Assembly (NCBI GenBank): GCA_964605235.1
Contig: CAZSBB010000003.1
Span: forward strand, 62,001 to 126,000
Length of the DNA: 64,000 nt
Origin: CAZSBB01 sp964605235
GTDB taxonomy: Bacteria > Planctomycetota > Phycisphaerae > Phycisphaerales > Phycisphaeraceae
Reading direction: 5' to 3'
The notes under the pieces were generated by a model. It made no database searches and was not told the origin of the DNA. It was given only the letters and a program-made list of their open reading frames with translations. Shown in pieces: positions 37,157 through 45,142 of the stretch (positions within the stretch are counted from its first letter, which is position 1; every line of letters starts with the position of its first letter). The translations under genes and the position numbers were made by a program.

Positions 37157-38338
37157 TCATGCCGCCGGCAGACCCGAGGCGTCAAGCGTCAGCGCCCCCG
37201 GCGTGACGGGTTGGCGCGGGCCATCGCCCAGCAGCGGTTGCCGGCCCGCGCGGTGCAGCGCGGCTAAGAGCGTTTCCTCCAGCAACCCCGCCGAGATGTC
37301 CCAGTCAAAACGGCTGGCGATCTGGGCGCTGGCTTCGCTCATGGCGCGCCACTGGTGGGCGGGCGCCTGGAGCACCTTGAGCAGTCGATCCGCCATGGCG
37401 TAGACATCACCCACGGACACGATGTGGCCGTTGACGCCTTCGCAGACGTAATCGCTGGGTCCGCCGCAGCGCGTCACCACCAGCGGGCAGCGACAGGCCG
37501 CCGCTTCCAGTCCGGGCATGCCAAAGCCTTCGGTGGTCGAAGGCAGCAGCCACACGTCGGCACTGCGGTAAAGCTCGGCAATGCGATCCTGCGCGGGCCG
37601 CAACTCGAAATGGAAGTTGCGGGGCAACGGCAAGTCATGCGGCAAGGCGTGGGAACCGAAGCAGACCACCCGCATCTGGGGGAGCACCTCCTGCACCAGA
37701 TGCAGGGCTTCGATGGCGGTGCGGCAGCCCTTGATGGGATCGGGATGGCCGATGAAGCCGACGGTCGGAACTTCCTGCTGACTGCGCGGGGCGGCATGGA
37801 ACTGCGTGACGTCAACGCCATTGGGTATGAGCGCCGCGGTAGGATCGCCGAACTGATCCGCCATGAGCTGACGCAGGTAGTTGGAGATGACCAGCTTCTG
37901 CGCCGGCTGGCGATAGGTGGCATGCACGCGCTGCGGATCACCGCCGAAGACTTCATAACCGCGAATGAAGTAAGCGTGCAGGCCCTTGGCGGCCGGCCAG
38001 TCGGCGATCCATTCCATGGTCTCCCACCAGGTGCCGATCACCACGTCCGCGTCAGGCGCATCCTCGGCGCGGATGGGCTTGTGATCGACGGCAACCATCG
38101 GCACGCCGGCGTATTCCAGATGATGGCGCGGCTGGTTGCGGCTGCTCCAGGCGCGCCACGCCCGGCGGGCGAAGGTGCGCACGCGCCACATGCTCGGCCA
38201 GGGGGTCGGGGCGTTGCAATAGACGATGGTGACCTCATGGCCGCGGCGCTGCATGGCCTCGGCGATCAGGCGATTGGATTTGGTCCCGCCGGAGAATCCC
38301 GGGGCGGGCATGATCCAGGTCAAGCGCAGACGATTCAT
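37157..38338 (-). CDS. Glycosyltransferase family 4 (GT-B fold)
   Basis: 393 residues; ATG 38338 with AGGAGG upstream. N-terminal MPAPGFSGGTKSNRLIAEAM is a GT4 acceptor-domain start. The C-terminal donor domain has PTVGFIGHPDPIKG, ELYRSADVWLLPSTTEGFGMP and LEAAACRCPLVVTRCGGPSDY (about 290-330), the EX7E-type nucleotide-sugar region. It transfers a sugar from an activated donor, probably in surface polysaccharide or glycolipid synthesis. It is the last gene of a three-gene operon (deacetylase, methyltransferase, glycosyltransferase), 14 bp from the gene before. Confidence 0.92.
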   Translation of the reverse strand: MNRLRLTWIMPAPGFSGGTKSNRLIAEAMQRRGHEVTIVYCNAPTPWPSMWRVRTFARRAWRAWSSRNQPRHHLEYAGVPMVAVDHKPIRAEDAPDADVVIGTWWETMEWIADWPAAKGLHAYFIRGYEVFGGDPQRVHATYRQPAQKLVISNYLRQLMADQFGDPTAALIPNGVDVTQFHAAPRSQQEVPTVGFIGHPDPIKGCRTAIEALHLVQEVLPQMRVVCFGSHALPHDLPLPRNFHFELRPAQDRIAELYRSADVWLLPSTTEGFGMPGLEAAACRCPLVVTRCGGPSDYVCEGVNGHIVSVGDVYAMADRLLKVLQAPAHQWRAMSEASAQIASRFDWDISAGLLEETLLAALHRAGRQPLLGDGPRQPVTPGALTLDASGLPAA

Positions 38339-38352
38339 CTTCCTGCCTCCTC

Positions 38353-39174
38353 CTAAGCTCCCTGGCGTGGACGGTGGGCCACGTAGACCACTTCGTCCTC
38401 CAGCAGGGACATCCGCCGGCGCGTGGCAGCGCCGAGTTCCTGGGCAAACGGATGCACCTGCATGATGAAACCGACTTCTTCCCAGCGCTGGGGGTAATCG
38501 CGGCCATACACCCGCCGGAAGTACACATCGCCAAAGCGCTCCCACTGCTGCTGGCCGGTGACGGCGCTGTCGTCTTCGATGGTGCGTTCGAGTTTGGCGC
38601 CCACCGGCGCCTGCACGATCGCCCAGCCGCCCGGCGCCAGCACGCGGTAGATCTCGCGCATCGCCGCCCGGTCGTCGGGGATTTCCTGGATCACGTGGCA
38701 ACTGATCACCACGTCAAAACTGCCGTCGGCGAATGGCATGCGGGTCAGGTCCACCGCCTGCCGGGCACGCTGCGGATTGCGGTCCACATCCAGGTAATCC
38801 AGATGCGGCTGACTCTGCAGCACGCGGCGGAGATTGCTCTCGGGGGCGCTGTGCAGCACCCGGCGTTTGAGGCTCGGATCGAACAGGTCGGTGCGCTGGC
38901 GCAGGAACAGGTAGAGCAGGCGTTCGCGGTCGTGACTGTGGCAACCGGGGCACTCGCAATGTTCGCGCAGCCCGCCGCCGACCATGCCGTAGCGTTGGAA
39001 AAGGTCCTGATTGATGGTTTGCCCGCGCGGCCGGAAGTTGCGATAGCTCCACCGACAGAAGGGGCAGTAGAAGCGCAGACCGCCGTGGCGCATCATGTCC
39101 GGCAACCGGCGCAAGGTTTGTCGCCACGCCGGCGGCAGCAATGCCCGCAATCCCTGATGGACCATCGTGGTCAT
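38353..39174 (-). CDS. SAM-dependent methyltransferase with Cys-rich N-terminal zinc-ribbon-like segment
   Basis: 273 residues. The N-terminal part has FYCPFCRWSYRNF and HCECPGCHSHDRERLLYLFL, two Cys pairs consistent with a zinc site, then a class I methyltransferase core: YLDVDRNPQRARQAVDLTRMPF (about 125-146), DVVISCHVIQEIPDD and REIYRVLAPGGWAIVQAP. Similar proteins occur in glycan and secondary-metabolite clusters. The middle position in the GT/deacetylase operon suggests methylation of a sugar or lipid intermediate; the substrate is unknown. Confidence 0.88.
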   Translation of the reverse strand: MTTMVHQGLRALLPPAWRQTLRRLPDMMRHGGLRFYCPFCRWSYRNFRPRGQTINQDLFQRYGMVGGGLREHCECPGCHSHDRERLLYLFLRQRTDLFDPSLKRRVLHSAPESNLRRVLQSQPHLDYLDVDRNPQRARQAVDLTRMPFADGSFDVVISCHVIQEIPDDRAAMREIYRVLAPGGWAIVQAPVGAKLERTIEDDSAVTGQQQWERFGDVYFRRVYGRDYPQRWEEVGFIMQVHPFAQELGAATRRRMSLLEDEVVYVAHRPRQGA

Positions 39175-39195
39175 ATCCGCGTCCTCGTTGCCTCA

Positions 39196-40323
39196 CTAGC
39201 ACCACAAACCGGCCGCCAGCCCCAGCGCCAGCGCCAGCCGCCACACCCGACGTTCGGGCGCCCCTGGTCGAGCCAGCGCCCACACCAGTCCCAGCAGCGC
39301 CAGCGTCGCCAGCAGCACCGAGCCGCTGCGCGCCAGCCATTGACTTTCCAAACCCTGGGCCCACTGATGCAGTTGCACCAGCACCGTGCGCAGGGTCATC
39401 ACCGTGAGGCCGCAGATGCTCAGCCACAGCAGCAGGACGCTGACACCCAGGCGGCGTTCGCCCAGGCGCAGGTAGCCGCGCGGCTCGGTGCGCGGCGCGG
39501 CAACCGCAGTCACCACCTGCCAGCGATCGGGCGCGCCGAACAGCTTCACCAGCAGTTCGCCGTTCTCCGACACGAACGCCCGCAGCAATTCATGCTTGGC
39601 TTGCCGGCGCTGCGGGTCATGCGGCAAGCGCCACAAGCGCGGGCCGGCGGCGGGATGCGCGGCATCCAGTTCGGCGCTGGGTTTGATCAAACGCGCGACC
39701 ATCGGCAACGAACGCAGCACATAACGCAGCGCCCGCACCGGCCCATGCCACAACGAGTAGTAGTCGTTGTACTGCGCCGCCTGCAGCAGCCGCAGGTCCG
39801 GCCGCCCGACCAGCGCCAGCGCGTCGAGCAAGAGCTGGCGGGCGGTGCGATGGTCGACATGCGCTTCGCCGGGGGCGTTGAAAATCACCGTGGCGTCGGC
39901 GCTGAGTGCGCCGAGCACCTGCGCCAACTGCTGCCGGGCCGAATCCAACTGGGCGGCCGTGAGGATGCTCGGTCCCGCCAGGGGCGAGTTGGGCAGGTTC
40001 AGAAAATGCAGTTGGTCCGCCGGCACGCCCGGCACGGCCCAGGCGGTGCGGGCTTCCGCCATGCGTTGCAGCGCGCGGGGCGAGATGGGATCGGCATCGC
40101 CATTGGTCAGGTACACAACGTCAATGCGTCCACCGGCGGCGGCGACCGCTTGGGCGTACTCGCCGGCGAGAATGGCGCAGTCGTCGGGATGTGCCGCCAG
40201 GACCAGCAGGTCACCGGCGGGGATCGGCAGCAGGCGCGGCCGGCGCCAGAGCCATGCCGCCACCCCCAGCGCCAGCGCCACCAGGCCCGGCGTCAGAAAC
40301 AGCAGCCATAACGTCGCAACCAT
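39196..40323 (-). CDS. PIG-L/LmbE-type deacetylase with membrane segments
   Basis: 375 residues. An N-terminal transmembrane helix (LWLLFLTPGLVALALGVAAWL) is followed by the PIG-L domain: DLLVLAAHPDDCAILAG (AHPDD zinc motif), VVYLTNGDADP and the later EAHVDHRTARQLLLDAL (zinc His). Two further hydrophobic stretches occur near the C-terminus (about 295-375). PIG-L enzymes remove N-acetyl from GlcNAc-type sugars. It is first of the operon with a methyltransferase and a glycosyltransferase, consistent with modification of a membrane-linked glycan. Confidence 0.9.
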   Translation of the reverse strand: MVATLWLLFLTPGLVALALGVAAWLWRRPRLLPIPAGDLLVLAAHPDDCAILAGEYAQAVAAAGGRIDVVYLTNGDADPISPRALQRMAEARTAWAVPGVPADQLHFLNLPNSPLAGPSILTAAQLDSARQQLAQVLGALSADATVIFNAPGEAHVDHRTARQLLLDALALVGRPDLRLLQAAQYNDYYSLWHGPVRALRYVLRSLPMVARLIKPSAELDAAHPAAGPRLWRLPHDPQRRQAKHELLRAFVSENGELLVKLFGAPDRWQVVTAVAAPRTEPRGYLRLGERRLGVSVLLLWLSICGLTVMTLRTVLVQLHQWAQGLESQWLARSGSVLLATLALLGLVWALARPGAPERRVWRLALALGLAAGLWC

Positions 40324-40486
40324 GCGCGGCTCCCTGCGCGCGCAGCATCAACCGCTGGCGACCCTCCGGAGCTGGTCACCCGCTCTGCGCACGAGCATCC
40401 TTCAGTTTCCCCCCGTTTTGAAGTGATGAGAAAGCAAACTGACGCGCGGCCGCACAGGATATTGCGACTATTGCTGTTTGTAACGA

Positions 40487-41887
40487 TCAGGCAGGCTGGC
40501 GCTCCGAAGGCACCGCCACGTCGGCCCCCACATGCAGCAGGACGATGGTGGTGTCGTCCACGCTGGACTTGAGCCCGGTGAACAGGTTCTTCTGCCAGAG
40601 CAGGTGCTTGATGCCGGTGCGGGCGTTCATGTTGCCGGTCGCGACCTGGCGCAGGGCGTTGGCGATGCGTTCCCGGCCGAACTGGGCGCCGCTGTAGTTG
40701 AACGCTTCGGACAGGCCGTCGGTGAAGATGAGCAGCCAGTCGTCGGGCTCAAAGCGCAGCACGCTTTTCTGATAGACCTGTTCGGTGTCGACCCCGACGA
40801 TCATGCCGCCCACATCCAGCGGATGAATCTCGCCGTGGCGCAGCAGCAGCGGCGGTTCATGCCCGGCATTGCAGTAGGTCATGCTCAGGGTCTGGGGATC
40901 GATCACGCCGTAGAACACCGTGGCGAATTCGTTGTCGAGGGTGTCCTCGGTCATGGCGACATTGACCCGCGCCATGACTTCATCCAGGTCGTACACATCC
41001 TGGGCGAAAGCACGCAGGGAAGCGCGGACGGAACTCATGAGCAGGCTGGCGGCGACGCCCTTGCCGACGACATCGCCGACCACCACGCCCAGATGGCCCT
41101 TGAGCGGGATGAAGTCGAAAAAGTCGCCGCCGAGTTCGAGGCTGGCGTCGTAGCGGGCGGCAATGTCGAAGCCGGGCAGGTTGGGCATGACGCTGGGCAT
41201 CATGCGGCGTTGCACCTGGGCGGCCAGTTTGACCTGGCGCTGAATCTTCTGGCTTTCGAGGTTCTCGGCATCGGTGCGGGCGTGGGCGATGGCGGCCGCC
41301 ATGAGATGCGCCACGGCGCGGAGCAGATGAATCTGCGGCTTGGTGAAGTGGCGCTTCTCGCCGGTGTACACGCGGATGACGCCGATGGGTCGGTTTTTGT
41401 AGACCATCGGCGCGCTGAGCATGGAGACCAGCCCTTCGGTGCGGGCAAAGTCGGGATACAGCACCCGCGGATCGGTCGCCATGTTCTCGACGTAGACCAC
41501 CTCGCCCGCCAGCGAGCGGCGATACAGTTCGCTCTGACTGACGACGATGGGGCCTTTGTCGATGTAGCTCTGGCTCAGGTTGTAAACCGCCTTGGTGAAC
41601 AGTTGCTGGCCATCCTCGCCCAGGAGGCGAATGGAGCCGGCCTTGACCTTCATGACCTCGGCCGCCAGCCGGGCGGCGGTGTTGAGCAGTTCCTGCAGAT
41701 CGCGGTGCGCCGCCAGCAGTTCGGTGAGTTTGTAGAGGACGCTGGCCTCCTCCACGCGTTGCCGGAGCTGCGTCTCCAGCAGCGCCACCTCGGTCACCGG
41801 GACCGTCATGGTCGCCGTCTTAACGGAGGGAACCGGAGACGCCGGGGGAGCCGGCTGAGCCTGCGATGGCGAGAGGGAATCAGTCAT
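40487..41887 (-). CDS. GAF-domain PP2C/SpoIIE-type serine phosphatase (RsbU-like)
   Basis: 466 residues; an internal ATG (residue 27) could be the true start. A short coiled coil is followed by a GAF domain (about 45-205: RLAAEVMKVKAGSIRLLGED, SMLSAPMVYKNRPIGVIRVY), then a SpoIIE/PP2C domain (about 230-455: LELGGDFFDFIPL, GVVVGDVVGKGVAASLLMS, LLIFTDGLSEAFN, SVDDTTIVLLHVG with the metal-binding Asp). Such phosphatases dephosphorylate STAS antagonists in partner-switching pathways. The STAS/HATPase pair at 26623-27542 is a plausible client, though 13 kb away. Confidence 0.93.
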   Translation of the reverse strand: MTDSLSPSQAQPAPPASPVPSVKTATMTVPVTEVALLETQLRQRVEEASVLYKLTELLAAHRDLQELLNTAARLAAEVMKVKAGSIRLLGEDGQQLFTKAVYNLSQSYIDKGPIVVSQSELYRRSLAGEVVYVENMATDPRVLYPDFARTEGLVSMLSAPMVYKNRPIGVIRVYTGEKRHFTKPQIHLLRAVAHLMAAAIAHARTDAENLESQKIQRQVKLAAQVQRRMMPSVMPNLPGFDIAARYDASLELGGDFFDFIPLKGHLGVVVGDVVGKGVAASLLMSSVRASLRAFAQDVYDLDEVMARVNVAMTEDTLDNEFATVFYGVIDPQTLSMTYCNAGHEPPLLLRHGEIHPLDVGGMIVGVDTEQVYQKSVLRFEPDDWLLIFTDGLSEAFNYSGAQFGRERIANALRQVATGNMNARTGIKHLLWQKNLFTGLKSSVDDTTIVLLHVGADVAVPSERQPA

Positions 41888-42296
41888 GGGACATCACTGG
41901 GTGGGTGTCGGCGTGGCGTGCGGAAGACGTCGCCGTGTGCTTGAAACGAATCCCGCAAACGCACCCGCCAGGCTGGACCGACGCGAAACACCCGCGCCAG
42001 AGGCAAGTGCACTAATTATCGCATGTCATCTGGGCGTCTGCAAAAAGGGTGGCATCTGATGGAATAAAGTCAGTTTTTGACGTTAATTATTCCACTGACC
42101 AAAGCGGAAGCACTCCCGCCGGAATCCGCCCGATTGCCACTTATTGCCAGCGGTAAGGACACCTACCCGAAACACAGAACATCCGCAGATGACGCAACTG
42201 GACGCTGATTCAGGCCCAGCAAACACAGCTTGTTTATCTGCGTCCATCTGCGAAATCTGCGGACCCTCTGCTCCAGGCGGGTAGCTGCGCGATTGC
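41888..42296. other. Intergenic region between phosphatase and exported TPR-like gene
   Basis: About 400 bp. An AT-rich stretch at 42000-42095 contains an inverted repeat (GGAATAA 42061-42067, TTATTCC 42087-42093) and probably the phosphatase promoter. The rest is occupied by the repeat at 42181-42263. No gene is supported. Confidence 0.5.
42181..42263. repeat. Inverted repeat, ATCTGCGTCCATCTGCG family
   Basis: Left arm 42181-42209 and right arm 42234-42263 are imperfect inverse complements (ATCCGCAGAT / ATCTGCGGA ends). The repeated CATCTGCG unit resembles the CATCCGTG element at 14551-14576. From memory, such elements are dispersed in many environmental bacterial genomes. Confidence 0.6.
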
Positions 42297-44378
42297 TTAC
42301 TGCTGCCCCAACCACGCCCGACGGAGCAGCGGGGTCAGCTCGTCATGCGCCGGCATCGCTTCCAGGCCCGCCTGGACCAGCTCCGGACTGTTCGTCTGGT
42401 AGCCCAGGTACGCCATCAGCAGGCCCGCATGGTCGCTGCGGGTGTTGCGCACGGCATTGTCCAACTGCTCGCGGATCCAGCTCATACGCTTGGAAGTCGG
42501 CAGCAGCCGCAGGTCGTAGCGCACCGCGGCATACTGAGGATGGGTGTTGAACAACAACCGCAGATTGGTCCCCGCCGTGCGGAACATCGCCGCCCCGAGT
42601 TGGGCGTGCACCTTGCCCACCGTCGGCAGCGGGTTCCTGGGATCAGCGCCTTCGACCAGCCGGAACCGCTGCTCGGCTTCGGCGTACCGGCCGGCGGCAA
42701 GGTCGACTTCCGCTTCGCGCAACTGTTCGTTGATCCGCCCCTGCCGATCCACGCTCAGCGAAGTGACCGAGGTGTTGAGCAACTGGACATTGCGGAAGTC
42801 CACCTGCTGGCGGGCGTCGACCAGGTTGTTGATGTCGAAATTGTAATCGGCGCGCGGCTGCTGGCTGTCGAGCCCCTTGAGCGCGGCGGTGGCATCATCC
42901 ACGGAAAGCCGCGGGTTCTGGTTCGTCGCCGCATTGCCGGCATTGGTGTCCGTCGGCGCATTGCCCAGCGTCGGCAACGGCAGGCCACGCGCCTGCAAAC
43001 GGGCGTTGTGTTGCTGCTGCTGCTCCAGCGCGGCCTGGGCGGCGGCCTGCGCCGCGGTCGGCGCGGGTTCGGTCACCGGCAGTTGCAGATCGCTGGCGGC
43101 CGAGCGCTGCGGCTGGGTCGGCGCCATCAGGCTGTTGAGCAAGGCAGCGCTGCTGTCGCTGTGGTCGGGAGCGGCGGCTGGCGCTTCACCCGTGGGCGCG
43201 CCGGGCGTCGGTTGCGGAGCCGGCTGAGCGCCCATGGGCTGCGCCCCCAGTGGAGCGGGAGCGGCATAGCTGTTGAGCGGCGGCAACTGCGGCTGATCGG
43301 GGTCCTGGGTGGGCGGCGTGGCGAGATAGTCCCCACTGCCGGCCTGGCTGCTCGCGGGCGTTTGGCCGAGCATGGTGCTGACGCGCGAGCGTTCGCGGTT
43401 TAGCAGGCGCATGTAGGCATCCTGGCCGGGGCTGACCGCCAGATCGCTCTGCGGGCCGGTGGACGCCGCCTGAATCTCGGCGACGCGGCGGTCGAGCGTC
43501 TGGGGGTTGGGGCCGATGCCGCCGCGGCTGGCGCGGGCGTCGATGGCGTTGTTCAACGGCTGGGCGTAGCTGGGCTGATTGGGTTGCGTGAAGACCATGC
43601 TGTCGATCTGGGCATTGGTGACGCTCGGCGGGGTGCCCACGCGATTATCCAGCAGCGCCGGGTCACCGAGGCTGCTGGTCCGGGGCAAGCCGGTGTGATC
43701 GACGGAATCCACCGCGACGGGCGGGGTGGGCAGATTCCAGGAATTGGTGTTGGGATTCGCGCCAGTCGGGCCGGAACGAGCGGTGGAACGCACCCCCAGC
43801 AACGGCGAACTGAGGTTCTGCTGCAGGGAGGTGCCATCGGGGGCGGGCAGGACGCCGGGGGTGGTGAGGCCCGGGCTGGCCAGTCCGGTCGTATTGAGTC
43901 CGGTTGTGGCGCTGGACCGACCGAGGGCAGCGCCGGGGTTCACATTCAGTTGATACGCATTGTTCGCGCCGCCACTCTGGCGCAGCAGCACCTGCGATTG
44001 GGTGACGCCCGGGAGATTCAGGTCGCCCACAGACGGCCCGGTGTTGGTGCGGTATACCGGCTGATTGGGGACGTAACCCGGCTGGCCGGTGGAAATGGAA
44101 TTGGCGCGGAACTGGTACAGGTCGTCGCTGCCGGCGGCGCCGCGGAACTCGCCGGCGGCGCGGTAGCCGACGTCACCGCGAAAATCCCGGCCGCCCCCGG
44201 CGTTGCCGGTCACGACGTTGTTGCCACCCGAGTAGTTATAGGACTGACTCGGAGCATTCACCCCCCCGCTGCCGGCCTGGAGGTTGCCGTCCAGAGCGTG
44301 CTGTGCGCGAGCTTGATGCGCGGCGAAACCGAATGTCAAACCGGCGGCAAGCAGGATGGCGGTTCGATTGTATTTCAT
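42297..44378 (-). CDS. Large exported protein, low-complexity N-terminus, TPR-like C-terminus
   Basis: 693 residues. Signal peptide at 1-25 (AILLAAGLTFGFAAHQARA). Residues 26-480 are Gly/Asn/Gln/Pro-rich with no recognised domain, and look disordered. Residues 555-690 contain helical repeats such as VDLAAGRYAEAEQRFRLVEG and VGKVHAQLGAAMFRTAGTNLR, consistent with TPR-like scaffolding. The phrase ADYNFDINNLVDARQQVDFR precedes it. I do not recognise a specific family; an envelope-associated structural or assembly role is inference. It is monocistronic as far as can be seen. Confidence 0.7.
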   Translation of the reverse strand: MKYNRTAILLAAGLTFGFAAHQARAQHALDGNLQAGSGGVNAPSQSYNYSGGNNVVTGNAGGGRDFRGDVGYRAAGEFRGAAGSDDLYQFRANSISTGQPGYVPNQPVYRTNTGPSVGDLNLPGVTQSQVLLRQSGGANNAYQLNVNPGAALGRSSATTGLNTTGLASPGLTTPGVLPAPDGTSLQQNLSSPLLGVRSTARSGPTGANPNTNSWNLPTPPVAVDSVDHTGLPRTSSLGDPALLDNRVGTPPSVTNAQIDSMVFTQPNQPSYAQPLNNAIDARASRGGIGPNPQTLDRRVAEIQAASTGPQSDLAVSPGQDAYMRLLNRERSRVSTMLGQTPASSQAGSGDYLATPPTQDPDQPQLPPLNSYAAPAPLGAQPMGAQPAPQPTPGAPTGEAPAAAPDHSDSSAALLNSLMAPTQPQRSAASDLQLPVTEPAPTAAQAAAQAALEQQQQHNARLQARGLPLPTLGNAPTDTNAGNAATNQNPRLSVDDATAALKGLDSQQPRADYNFDINNLVDARQQVDFRNVQLLNTSVTSLSVDRQGRINEQLREAEVDLAAGRYAEAEQRFRLVEGADPRNPLPTVGKVHAQLGAAMFRTAGTNLRLLFNTHPQYAAVRYDLRLLPTSKRMSWIREQLDNAVRNTRSDHAGLLMAYLGYQTNSPELVQAGLEAMPAHDELTPLLRRAWLGQQ

Positions 44379-44518
44379 GGCGTCACCTCAATTTGCGGAG
44401 CAATGTAACCGTGATGGACCCGGCCCGGTGCAGGATTGTAGCGCCGCCAAAGCGCAAAGTCCGCGCCCGAGCCGTCAGCCCGTCCACCGTTATCATCGTC
44501 AATATTGAACGGTGCAGC

Positions 44519-44983
44519 CTAGAGGATTTCCAGAATTTCAAAGCGTTTGGGGCCGCGCGGCAGGTCCACCTTGACGGTTTCCCCCACCCGCGACTTCATC
44601 AACGCTTCACCCATCGGGCTGCCGACCGACACCTCGACTTCATCCGAATCGAAGTTGCCGCTGATCTCGCCAACCAGTTTGTAGACGTCTTCCGACTCGG
44701 TGTCCATGTCGCGCAACTTCACCCGCGCCCCCAGAAAAACCATGTCCTCGGGCACCACCGAAGCATCCAGCACCTTGGCGTCACGCAACCGCTCCTCCAG
44801 CCGGCGGATTTCCGCTTCGTTGAGCCCCTGATCCTCGCGCGCGGCGTGGTAATCGGCGTTCTCCTTCAAGTCCCCCAGCGCCCGCGCCTCGGCGATGCGC
44901 TTGCTCAGCACCGGCCGCTGCGCCACCATGTCCGCCAGCTTCTTCTCCAGCCGTTCCTTCTCTTCCGCGGTCAGAAATTCCAT
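44519..44983 (-). CDS. greA: Transcription elongation factor GreA
   Basis: 154 residues from ATG 44983 with AGAGGA upstream; the frame extends to 45064, but those residues do not fit the family. An N-terminal coiled coil (EEKERLEKKLADMVAQRP, ALGDLKENADYHAAREDQ with the acidic tip residues D and E) is followed by an FKBP-like C-terminal domain (VSVGSPMGEALMKSRVGE, PRGPKRFEILEI). GreA stimulates RNA polymerase to cleave backtracked transcripts. Family length is usually about 158. Confidence 0.96.
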   Translation of the reverse strand: MEFLTAEEKERLEKKLADMVAQRPVLSKRIAEARALGDLKENADYHAAREDQGLNEAEIRRLEERLRDAKVLDASVVPEDMVFLGARVKLRDMDTESEDVYKLVGEISGNFDSDEVEVSVGSPMGEALMKSRVGETVKVDLPRGPKRFEILEIL

Positions 44984-45142
44984 CGGCAGTCCTCTGTCTG
45001 ATGCAATGTGCAATGCTTCCAGTCGATGCGATAACCGACCGCCAACCTCGGCAGCCTGCGTCAATCCACAGATTAACGGGGACCGCCGCGAAAGCCAAGA
45101 GCTCCGCCAGTGACAACCGGCAATTCATGACATCCGCCGCGC